From: Candidatus Poseidoniales archaeon
GTDB lineage: Archaea; Thermoplasmatota; Poseidoniia; Poseidoniales; Thalassarchaeaceae
Assembly (NCBI GenBank): GCA_028821815.1
Contig: JAPKEY010000019.1
Location: 1 to 14,122, forward strand
Direction: 5' to 3'
Length of the DNA: 14,122 nucleotides
This document shows positions 6,838-14,122 of this stretch, piece by piece (position 1 is the stretch's first letter; each line of letters opens with the position of its first letter). The position numbers were made by a program, and so were the translations under genes. Under the pieces are notes generated by a model, which did no database searches, was not told where the DNA came from, and worked only from the letters and a program-made list of their open reading frames with translations.

Positions 6838-9800
6838 TCAATTGGTGCGAATAAACGATGAATCCGCTTGCATCTGCCAGTTGGACCCGTCGGGTGCATT
6901 GTAAATGGTCTCGCCCATCGCACCTGTCGAGTAACTTCCTCCTCCGGGTAAATGTGTGTAATCTGGAATGACCTGGGGTGCTGCTGCAACCGCTGGAGCA
7001 GTTGCGTATCCCATTTGACCGGTGGGCTGATCCATGAACATGGGTTGCTCTACACCGGTTGGTTGATCTCCACGACGCAACACCATCAGTGTCGCCATAA
7101 CTGTGATTCCAATAAACAGCAATGAGCCGATGATGATCCAAATCAAGTTCTTCTGCAGAACGGCGCTAGTGTCGCCTAAATTCACACGCTCATCAAGGGA
7201 ACAACCAGCATATTCACCGTCTGTTTGGACTTCTTCTCCGGAAGGAGTTTCAGGACACTGGTCAACATCTGATTTGACACTGTCACCATCTTCGTCCCGC
7301 TGACTGGCCGAACAGCCAACCAATTCAGGGCCTGCATCCAAGACCGATTCACCGGTTGGAGTGTCTTCACACATATCCAGGTACAGACGTACACCATCAC
7401 CATCTGCATCAGCATCACCATACCAGCAACCGAAAGCATCGACTTCACCCCATCCAGAGTTGTTGGTTCGAGTCGCTGCATCGGAAGTTGAAACACACTG
7501 ATCTGGACCAAACGGTGAGACCAAGTCTCCCGCAACTCCATCCATATCTATATCGTATTCTGAGACGTGACATCCATCGACTGAAGTTTGTGTCTTGTAT
7601 TCAGTAGGTGTGTTCGGACAATCATCGATGTAGAGTAATTTACCGTCATCATCCGCATCGGACTCACCCGGCCAGCAACCAATTTGATCGACTTCAAATC
7701 CATGTGTGTCATTGAAAGTTTCACGGATTAAAGCGCTCGGTGTACTCTGACAATTATCGAGGTGATCCCAAACGCCATCAGCATCGGTATCCTGCTGTGT
7801 GAGCCAGCTGCATCCTGTAACATCAATACCCTCACCAAGTGGTGTGTTGGGACATTGATCTATCGAATCAGGTACTGAATCTTGGTCATCGTCATCATCC
7901 TCAGTCGCATCTCTGCAACCATCGCGATCCCAGTCATTCTCAGGAGTGGACATCCATCCGGTCTCACCGTTTGGACAATTGTCATCGGCATCTTGGAAGC
8001 CATCTCCATCATCATCGGTGTCCTCGTCAATATCACGGCAACCATCGCCATCCATGTCCGAGATTGAATCAGATATCCATCCAATCATACCACGTGGGCA
8101 CGCATCGTTAGAATCAGGAATGGTGTCACCATCGTCGTCATCGTCCTCATCGAGATCTCTACAACCATCACCATCTAGGTCGGTTGAAGGAACGCTCTGC
8201 CAATTGAGGGCCCAACCATTTGGTCCAGGTGAACAGTTGTCGATGTTATCAGCGACTTCGTCACCATCGTCATCGTTGTCTTCTGTGGCATCACGGCAAC
8301 CATCACCATCACGATCGTTATTCTCATCAGATATCCATCCAAGGTCACCGGTGGGACAGAAATCGTGGATTGAATCCATGGCATCACGGTCATTGACGCC
8401 ATCGTTGTCATCATCATCATCTTCTCCACCATCCTTGCAACCATCTCCATCATGGTCTGAAGTGGAATCTGAGGTCCAATTGTGCCAACCACGCAGACAA
8501 TCATCGTCGATATCATTTACAGCATCATTGTCGTCATCAGGATCTTCCTCTGAATCATGACAGCCATCACTGTCGTAATCATTGGCTGAATTACTGGACC
8601 ACTGTTGTTTGTACATGGTTCCAGTACAAGGATCAGCCACGTCAGCAATACCATCGCCATCATCATCATCATCTTCAGTAGCATCCAAACAACCATCTTG
8701 ATCCATATCGATGCTAATATCGGTACTATCCCATAGGGCTTCAGGACCGTTACAATTATCGATATCGTTGTTCTTATTGTCACCATCCATATCATTGTCA
8801 CAAACATCGCCAAAGTTGTCGTTATCAATGTTAGATTGATCTACGTTTGGAATTCCAGGGCAGTTGTCATCAGCATTACCCACACCATCTCCATCACTAT
8901 CTGCTTGAATTGTCCAAAGATGAATGCCTGTATTGAATGCGTACCCGTAGACATTTGGATCAGAGAAGGCATTGCCCATGGTACTCTCAGAACCGGTGCC
9001 AAGCGTGATTGAACAGGATTGACCATCTGTGACTCCGCCTCCGCAATGTGATCCCATGCTTACGATGGATCCAGTTGGCATGACGGCGATGCTGTATCCT
9101 TCATCGTTGAATGTACCATCCGCTGCTTCTGCCCAAAGCCAGTTTCCTGTGGTATCGATTCCTGCGATAACCATCCCCATGTATGTACTGGAGAGGGTTG
9201 TGCTACCAAAAGATGCACTACCTGTTTGGTCGATGTAGCCATCACTGGTGACAGATGCAAAAGTACCTGCAATCGCCAAACCACCTTGGCCGGTCATATC
9301 GATTGACCTTGCGGTTTGATAGGCGCCACTAGTTGATCCCGTGGCCCACGACCACTGGTTGTTGGCACCCAGTTCAGCGACGAAAATAATGCGATCATTT
9401 GCACCACTCCCACCGACTTGTTGAGTTCCGAACTGTGCATTACCGATGGTATGCCCAGTTGTGTAAATCGTCCCGGAGTCTGCAACCATGTCCATGATTT
9501 GTACCACACCGCCGGTCGCTCCGACTGAAGCAACATCGACGTGTGTCCCTGCATTACCTCCACCAGATGTCAGTTTAACGACATACGATGCCAATTGACC
9601 GGCAGCTTGAGTCTGTTGGTTCCCGAATGTTGCAGTACCTGCAAACCAGCCACACCCATACACATTGGTGCCATCAGCTGCAATGCATGCTCCGTAATCT
9701 TCCTCTGGCCCACCTGCTGTGTAAACCCAATCCCAACGATTACTGCATGATGAGGATGGACCGGTACACATCTCGGCAATCCAAATGTCCATCTTGCCAC

Positions 9801-10497
9801 TGGTAGTTTGTGCATTCGAATTGAAATTCGCTGTACCATTGAATGAACCTGTGGCGAATACATCACCATTGGAATCCACTGTGATGTCCTCACAGGAATC
9901 ATCCTCGGTGGTTCCACCGGCAACAGCTGTCCACTGGAATTGTCCGTTACCATTGAGTTTACTCACAAAGATATCCGTGGTATCTTGCGTTGAACGATAT
10001 TGATCAGAACCAAATGTGACATTCCCATTGAACCAACCACACGCGTAGATGTCGGATCCATAAGTGGTAATTCCACTGACCATAGCATATCCACCACCGC
10101 CATATTCACCGGTTTCAGTCAACCACTGCCATGTCCCTGTTGAACCATCGGCCTTTGCAATGTAAGCGATTTGTCCGGGCGAACCTGATACAAAAATATC
10201 AGATGAAGAACCATGAGTCCCGAATGCGGCATCGCCCATCACCATGCCACCAACCACGACATCGCCTGTAGAGTCGACTGTCATGGTACTCGGCCAAATT
10301 ATGGCACCTGTGCCACCGGTGGCCATTCCAGCACTTTGTGTCCATTCATTCTGTGCAGCATAGGAGATTTCTACATCCTCAGCAAGTTCAGATGGTGCAG
10401 GATTGGTAATATCAATTCCCGCCATAGGTTGGAGTAACAATGCGAAAATGACTGCAAAAAGCAGGCTGTTTGCGAGGTACTTCGATAGGTTGGTCAT
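6838..10497 (-). CDS. giant surface protein B: seven-bladed SBBP-like propeller, TSP3-type calcium repeats, membrane anchor
   Basis: This is a 1219-residue protein predicted to be displayed outside the cell. A signal peptide covers about 1-27. Residues 50-530 hold seven repeats with the pattern (G/D)..(V/I)Y..G.F.G...FG, enough to close one beta-propeller. Residues 533-1099 are Asp- and Cys-rich TSP3-type repeats: one canonical unit (DSDGDGVGNADDNCP), seven long units of 41-47 residues built around W-S-x-D-x-DGDGC-x-D-x-ED-x-DDD, then about five short, more divergent units. One membrane helix (about 1117-1140) is followed by RR and a 79-residue, presumably cytosolic, Pro/Gly/Ala-rich tail. 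Calcium binding and disulfides are inferred from the family. No enzymatic motif is visible. Adhesion, envelope structure or particle capture are possible roles. It lies 49-bp downstream of its paralogue on the same strand. The ATG has a hairpin and no Shine-Dalgarno. Confidence 0.9.
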   Translation of the reverse strand: MTNLSKYLANSLLFAVIFALLLQPMAGIDITNPAPSELAEDVEISYAAQNEWTQSAGMATGGTGAIIWPSTMTVDSTGDVVVGGMVMGDAAFGTHGSSSDIFVSGSPGQIAYIAKADGSTGTWQWLTETGEYGGGGYAMVSGITTYGSDIYACGWFNGNVTFGSDQYRSTQDTTDIFVSKLNGNGQFQWTAVAGGTTEDDSCEDITVDSNGDVFATGSFNGTANFNSNAQTTSGKMDIWIAEMCTGPSSSCSNRWDWVYTAGGPEEDYGACIAADGTNVYGCGWFAGTATFGNQQTQAAGQLASYVVKLTSGGGNAGTHVDVASVGATGGVVQIMDMVADSGTIYTTGHTIGNAQFGTQQVGGSGANDRIIFVAELGANNQWSWATGSTSGAYQTARSIDMTGQGGLAIAGTFASVTSDGYIDQTGSASFGSTTLSSTYMGMVIAGIDTTGNWLWAEAADGTFNDEGYSIAVMPTGSIVSMGSHCGGGVTDGQSCSITLGTGSESTMGNAFSDPNVYGYAFNTGIHLWTIQADSDGDGVGNADDNCPGIPNVDQSNIDNDNFGDVCDNDMDGDNKNNDIDNCNGPEALWDSTDISIDMDQDGCLDATEDDDDDGDGIADVADPCTGTMYKQQWSSNSANDYDSDGCHDSEEDPDDDNDAVNDIDDDCLRGWHNWTSDSTSDHDGDGCKDGGEDDDDDNDGVNDRDAMDSIHDFCPTGDLGWISDENNDRDGDGCRDATEDNDDDGDEVADNIDNCSPGPNGWALNWQSVPSTDLDGDGCRDLDEDDDDDGDTIPDSNDACPRGMIGWISDSISDMDGDGCRDIDEDTDDDGDGFQDADDNCPNGETGWMSTPENDWDRDGCRDATEDDDDDQDSVPDSIDQCPNTPLGEGIDVTGCSWLTQQDTDADGVWDHLDNCQSTPSALIRETFNDTHGFEVDQIGCWPGESDADDDGKLLYIDDCPNTPTEYKTQTSVDGCHVSEYDIDMDGVAGDLVSPFGPDQCVSTSDAATRTNNSGWGEVDAFGCWYGDADADGDGVRLYLDMCEDTPTGESVLDAGPELVGCSASQRDEDGDSVKSDVDQCPETPSGEEVQTDGEYAGCSLDERVNLGDTSAVLQKNLIWIIIGSLLFIGITVMATLMVLRRGDQPTGVEQPMFMDQPTGQMGYATAPAVAAAPQVIPDYTHLPGGGSYSTGAMGETIYNAPDGSNWQMQADSSFIRTN
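7201..8901 (-). repeat. TSP3-type Asp/Cys repeat array of surface protein B
   Basis: These codons specify residues 533-1099. The DNA is a run of imperfect repeats rich in CCATCACC/ATCATCATC on the plus strand. Conserved tryptophans of the seven long units lie at residues 589, 633, 674, 721, 766, 807 and 848, so the units are 41-47 residues long. Each unit carries one DGC and one DxC cysteine and two acidic loops. Short units follow and are much more divergent in length. The repetition makes slippage, recombination and assembly collapse plausible. Confidence 0.88.
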
Positions 10498-10499
10498 AG

Positions 10500-10517
10500 C
10501 ACGCCCTATTGGGCGTG
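10500..10517 (-). promoter_or_regulatory. start-site hairpin of surface protein B
   Basis: On the minus strand CACGCCC-AATA-GGGCGTG forms a 7-bp stem with a four-base loop, ending two bases (CT) before the ATG at 10497. No Shine-Dalgarno is present. The paralogous gene has an equivalent hairpin at the same distance. It occupies about a third of the 49-bp gap between the two genes, so it might instead act as an internal terminator or processing stem. The lack of a T-run after it argues against a bacterial-type terminator. Confidence 0.5.
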
Positions 10518-10546
10518 ATACTTAATGCTCGCCTGTCGAGGTTTGT

Positions 10547-13500
10547 TCACTGTTCACCAGTATGTTCCATCCAATCATCCATTTCGGGTGTTCGGAACCA
10601 CCATTTCCCATCATCGAGCCACCATTCACAACCGTTCTCATCGACCTTGTAATTTGGATCATTTTCGTAATTTACATCAACAGTTTCAGCCAACGCTTGT
10701 TCGGCCACTTCGGTGGCAGGAGCGGGCATATCTCCGCGCTTGGCAGCGCGACGCGCCCCAAGTTCAGCATCTTGCTTTCGCTTGATGACTGTAATGGCAA
10801 CGATAGCACCGCCGGCAATCAGAATGACAATAGCAGCAATGATCGCCACCAATGTGCCTGTTGACACCCCACCATCGTCTGTGCTGGGATTGAGCTGTTG
10901 TCGTGAACAGCCGCCTTCAATGAGGACGGCCCCCGAGGGAGTGTAAGGACAAGCATCATCGCCATTGGCCACACCATCACCATCCTCATCCTGTTGTTCA
11001 AAGTTGCAACCATCGAAAATCAATTCCTCTGCATTGCTGTCTTGACATAGGTCAAGCCAATTGTCGTAACCATCCTCGTCATCATCATTGTCACCCGCCC
11101 AACATCCAAACTGGCTGTCAAAGGCATATCCTGGATTCGCATCACGGATGCTTTGGTTTGAGGTATCTGAACAACCATCGTTGACATCGACGACACCGTC
11201 ACCATCAGAATCCTGCTGGGTCAGATAACCACAACCGTAGAAATCAACTGATTCCCCTACAGGTGTACCGAGGCACTGATCAATATCGTCAACGACACCA
11301 TCACCATCGATGTCATCAGTGCATCCATCGAAATTCAAATCAAAACCGTCCGTAGCTGGCACCTCTGGACACAGGTCCAAATTGTTCTGGATACCGTCAT
11401 CGTCGTTGTCCCCTTGTTCGGCAGAGCAACCACCATCGTAAACGGTGACACCAGGTGGAGTCCCTGGACATTCATCAGATCCATCATTGAACCCATCATT
11501 GTCATCATCAGGATCTTCTTCTGCATCGTGACAGCCATCGCCATCTGCATCTTCAGCCAGGTTGGATTCCCAACCGGTTTTACCGCTAGGGCAACTATCT
11601 CCGACGTCAGGAACTTTATCACCATCATCATCGGTATCTTCTCCGGAATCTCGGCAACCATCACCATCGACATCAGTACTTGGCATTGAGGTCCACCCGA
11701 CATCACCAACAGGACATGCATCATCCTCGTCGAGCAAGCTATCGCCATCATCGTCGTCATCCTCATCGTAATCCCGACAACCATCTCCATCTCGATCAGT
11801 TTCGGTTTGTGAATTCCAATTCAAAGCACCTGTCAAGCAATCGTCAACAAAATCGAGGACACCGTCATCGTCGTCATCGATATCTTCACTTGCATCTATG
11901 CAACCATCACCATCTTGATCGTTGGTTGAATCTGAAATCCAATCAATGACCCCAAGTGGGCACTGATCGAGAATATCGTCATTGGAATCGAGATCATTGA
12001 TGCCGTCATTGTCATCGTCGATATCATCGTCAATATTGTCGCAACCATCGCCATCATGATCGTTCTCAATACTCGAAGTCCAGCTCCGATTGTATGGATA
12101 ACGTGGGCATAAATCAAAGTCATCCAGAATCGCATCACTATCATCATCCGTGTCTTCGTCGGCATCGTGGCAACCATCGCCATCGTAATCATTGGCCAGC
12201 CCACTGGTCCAGTTGTGGCGTGTTGAATAATCAGTGCAAGCATCCGCGGTGTCTAGAATACCATCTCCATCATCGTCAGCATCCTCATCCGAATCTCGGC
12301 AACCATCACCATCTCGATCCAAGGTCCAAATAGATTGATTCCAATTGACAGATGGTCCAATGCAATCATCCCAATAATCGTCTAGGGTATCTGAATCTGC
12401 ATCACTATCGCATAGATCCCCGAGGTTGTCACCATCCATATCCGCCTGTGCAGTATTGTTGACTGTGGGGCAGTTATCATCGACATCCGCGACGCCATCA
12501 TAATCAGTATCCACCTGGAAGGCCCAAATGAATCCGGCACCTTCAACATAAGAAACGGTACTCTTGTTGATATTTCCAAATGCAGTTCCACACCCGAAAT
12601 CAAGATTGATACAGTGCCGTCCTACAGTCACTATTCGGCCAAGTTCTTGCCAGGCCAGTGCATAAGCGATGTCATCCATCTCCCCACCAAGGTGATCAGC
12701 CCAAATCCAATTCCCAAATTGATCTAATCCTGCAACGAAGCCTTCAGCACCTGGGGCACGGGAAAGTAGGAATGGACCAAATGTTGCATTTGTCCAAAAC
12801 TCATTGCCATCGGCAAAATATCCCGAAACCGCAATGGTTCCGAGTGGTCCAACTGCGAGATCGTATACGACTTGTTCGGATGATTGTTGTCCGCTTGTTC
12901 GGGTGACCCAAACCCAACTCCCATCAGTTCCAATCGAAGCGACAAAACCATTGGTTGCGCTCGTATTGGCAATGCTGTACATACTGACTGTATTTCCATT
13001 ACGGAAGTCTGCACTGCCATCAAACCAACCGCCCACATAGATGTCACCATTGCCAAATGTAACTGCTGAAGCATATACGGATTGACCGTTGGCACCGCCT
13101 GCGATATCCCTAGACCATTGGAAAGTGCCTGCAGGATTAATCTTGGTCACGAATCCATTGTATGGTCGACCCGCAGTCACGATGTGATCGCTGGGCCAAT
13201 CCACAACATTGTCACGATAATATCCAACAACGTAGGCATTCTCAATTGAATCGATGGTGATGGCGGTGAGGTTGTCGTTGTAGGAACCACCCCAAGCTTG
13301 TACCCAAGCAAAGCCACCCATGGCATCAACCTTCAGAACAAGCATGTCTGAGGCGCCTTCGGATTGATATTGGCTACCTCCAATTTGAGCGGTATCGCGG
13401 AAGGAACCAACAACATAGACTGAACCTTCACCGGTTGCTGCACACCCATTAGCGTAGTCATTACTCGGTCCACCCCATGTTGTCACAAGATCCCAAGTGT

Positions 13501-14083
13501 CCTCAGTGACATTGTAGAGGGCCACAAAAGCATCTGTGTAAAGTCCACCAGTTGCCACGGAATTTTCACCAAATGTGATGGTGTCAGAAAACCAACCACA
13601 GACCCAAACGCCTGCTGGACCCACAGTGGCTTCTTCGGCGTGGGCTGAGCCATACGAATCGTTGGGCTTCCCTGTATGCTTGAACCATATCCAGCCACCC
13701 CACTGATCCAGATGAGCAACAAAGGCTGTACGTTCATCACGAACTGTCGGAGATGGACCACCGTCGAAGAGAACTGCACCTCGATATGATCCAGAAATGA
13801 TGACGGCGTTGCTAGTCGTATTGACGACGTCACTAATCCAAACACTGTTGAAATCCCCTGGTCCATTGCTGACAGTTGGGTCCCCTGTGCCCTGTTTGAC
13901 CCATGTCGTTACACCCCTCGCCCCGGTACTGAGAATAGCATCGGCTTGCGCCTCATTCAAAATAGGGAAGGTCTGAGAAAGTTCAGATTCAGGGGTACCT
14001 TCAACAGCATCAATCGAACCAACCCAAGGGGCGAGAATCAGTAGTAAAAGAAGCGAAATGACGAGTGGGCCGCGCGCTTGCAT
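10547..14083 (-). CDS. giant surface protein A: seven-bladed SBBP-like propeller, TSP3-type calcium repeats, membrane anchor
   Basis: This is a 1178-residue paralogue of the adjacent downstream protein. I chose ATG 14083 because it begins a clean signal peptide (about 1-26). The longer TTG-started frame at 14113 would translate through the hairpin. Residues 58-522 hold seven propeller-type repeats ending in VxGxF/W motifs. The last blade has a Cys pair (491 and 498), as in its paralogue. Residues 525-1059 are TSP3-type: one canonical unit, seven long units with tryptophans at 581, 625, 668, 715, 756, 797 and 838, then about five short units. A membrane helix (about 1075-1100) is followed by KRK and a 78-residue tail ending in an aromatic motif, EWWLDDGKWWFR (1153-1164). 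Many Asn-x-Ser/Thr sites suggest possible N-glycosylation. It is probably a calcium-stabilised, cell-surface protein. The ligand is unknown. Confidence 0.9.
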   Translation of the reverse strand: MQARGPLVISLLLLLILAPWVGSIDAVEGTPESELSQTFPILNEAQADAILSTGARGVTTWVKQGTGDPTVSNGPGDFNSVWISDVVNTTSNAVIISGSYRGAVLFDGGPSPTVRDERTAFVAHLDQWGGWIWFKHTGKPNDSYGSAHAEEATVGPAGVWVCGWFSDTITFGENSVATGGLYTDAFVALYNVTEDTWDLVTTWGGPSNDYANGCAATGEGSVYVVGSFRDTAQIGGSQYQSEGASDMLVLKVDAMGGFAWVQAWGGSYNDNLTAITIDSIENAYVVGYYRDNVVDWPSDHIVTAGRPYNGFVTKINPAGTFQWSRDIAGGANGQSVYASAVTFGNGDIYVGGWFDGSADFRNGNTVSMYSIANTSATNGFVASIGTDGSWVWVTRTSGQQSSEQVVYDLAVGPLGTIAVSGYFADGNEFWTNATFGPFLLSRAPGAEGFVAGLDQFGNWIWADHLGGEMDDIAYALAWQELGRIVTVGRHCINLDFGCGTAFGNINKSTVSYVEGAGFIWAFQVDTDYDGVADVDDNCPTVNNTAQADMDGDNLGDLCDSDADSDTLDDYWDDCIGPSVNWNQSIWTLDRDGDGCRDSDEDADDDGDGILDTADACTDYSTRHNWTSGLANDYDGDGCHDADEDTDDDSDAILDDFDLCPRYPYNRSWTSSIENDHDGDGCDNIDDDIDDDNDGINDLDSNDDILDQCPLGVIDWISDSTNDQDGDGCIDASEDIDDDDDGVLDFVDDCLTGALNWNSQTETDRDGDGCRDYDEDDDDDGDSLLDEDDACPVGDVGWTSMPSTDVDGDGCRDSGEDTDDDGDKVPDVGDSCPSGKTGWESNLAEDADGDGCHDAEEDPDDDNDGFNDGSDECPGTPPGVTVYDGGCSAEQGDNDDDGIQNNLDLCPEVPATDGFDLNFDGCTDDIDGDGVVDDIDQCLGTPVGESVDFYGCGYLTQQDSDGDGVVDVNDGCSDTSNQSIRDANPGYAFDSQFGCWAGDNDDDEDGYDNWLDLCQDSNAEELIFDGCNFEQQDEDGDGVANGDDACPYTPSGAVLIEGGCSRQQLNPSTDDGGVSTGTLVAIIAAIVILIAGGAIVAITVIKRKQDAELGARRAAKRGDMPAPATEVAEQALAETVDVNYENDPNYKVDENGCEWWLDDGKWWFRTPEMDDWMEHTGEQ
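10907..12511 (-). repeat. TSP3-type Asp/Cys repeat array of surface protein A
   Basis: These codons specify residues 525-1059. The seven long units (tryptophan spacing 44, 43, 47, 41, 41, 41) line up one-to-one with those of the neighbouring paralogue, including the longer third unit that contains an extra DSNDDILDQC loop. Two short units after the long block (about residues 872-941) have no clear counterpart at that position in the paralogue. They point to gain or loss of short units after the gene duplication. Confidence 0.86.
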
Positions 14084-14085
14084 GC

Positions 14086-14104
14086 GAACGCCCTTTGGGC
14101 GTTC
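14086..14104 (-). promoter_or_regulatory. start-site hairpin of surface protein A
   Basis: On the minus strand GAACGCCC-AAA-GGGCGTTC forms a perfect 8-bp stem with a three-base loop. It ends two bases (GC) before the ATG at 14083. No Shine-Dalgarno is present. Position, stem sequence (CGCCC/GGGCG) and spacing match the hairpin before the paralogous gene, although the flanking bases and loop differ with compensating changes. Confidence 0.5.
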
Positions 14105-14122
14105 CCATTTCAACGTTCAGTC

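Noticed and set aside
7946..8560. Open frame of 204 codons on the plus strand, Ser/Pro-rich
   Set aside because: It lies wholly antisense to the TSP3 repeats of surface protein B. Its composition (runs of Ser, Pro, His) is what repeated Asp codons give on the other strand, and no start signal precedes it.
7201..8901. Possible CRISPR-like or tandem DNA repeat array (recurrent CCATC/ATCATC blocks)
   Set aside because: The periodicity is 123-141 bases, follows codons in frame, has no identical repeat with unique spacers, and is explained by Asp-rich protein repeats.
10498..10546. Intrinsic terminator between the two surface-protein genes
   Set aside because: The stem at 10500-10517 is not followed by a T-run and sits two bases before the next ATG, matching the stem at the other gene start. 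A start-site role fits better.
14084..14113. TTG start at 14113 for surface protein A
   Set aside because: It would add ten charged residues (MKWERPKGVR) before a normal signal peptide and translate through the start-site hairpin. ATG 14083 gives a better N-terminus.

Overview
The window looks like chromosomal DNA from an archaeon, most likely a marine planktonic Euryarchaeote of the Marine Group II / Poseidoniales type. Four things point this way: a stand-alone GMP synthase ATP-pyrophosphatase subunit (the split archaeal form), a split glycine decarboxylase (gcvPA-gcvPB), two giant secreted beta-propeller plus thrombospondin-type-3 (TSP3) proteins, and extremely tight gene packing. The lineage is inferred from gene content. 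No 16S rRNA, tRNA or mobile element is present to confirm it.

Layout, left to right. The last codons of an unidentified + strand gene run into guaAb (+). guaAb meets head-on, with zero spacing, a four-helix membrane protein of unknown function (-). That gene diverges from a secreted M24 metallopeptidase (+) that carries a C-terminal membrane/RRR tail. The peptidase overlaps tail-to-tail by 32 bp with the gcvPA-gcvPB operon (-, 4-bp ATGA overlap). A divergent leader region of about 125-155 bp separates gcvPA from a degenerate extended-SDR (epimerase-like) protein (+). That gene again abuts with zero spacing the first of two large paralogous surface-protein genes (-, 1219 and 1178 aa), which fill the right half.

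How the genes work together. The left half is housekeeping: GMP synthesis and the P-protein of the glycine cleavage system. The T, H and L proteins of that system must be encoded elsewhere. The peptidase would digest peptides outside the cell. The two large proteins share one plan: signal peptide, seven-bladed SBBP-like propeller, seven long Asp/Cys-rich calcium-binding-type repeats, several short TSP3 repeats, one membrane helix and a cytosolic tail. They are tandem duplicates that probably act at the cell surface.

No non-coding stretch exceeds 300 bases. The most interesting unexplained structure is a family of short GC-rich hairpins (GCCC-loop-GGGC). One sits two bases before the start codon of each giant surface-protein gene, and one sits two bases before the Shine-Dalgarno of gcvPA. 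No CRISPR array, defence island or integrase is visible, and I do not see an obvious new multi-gene system.
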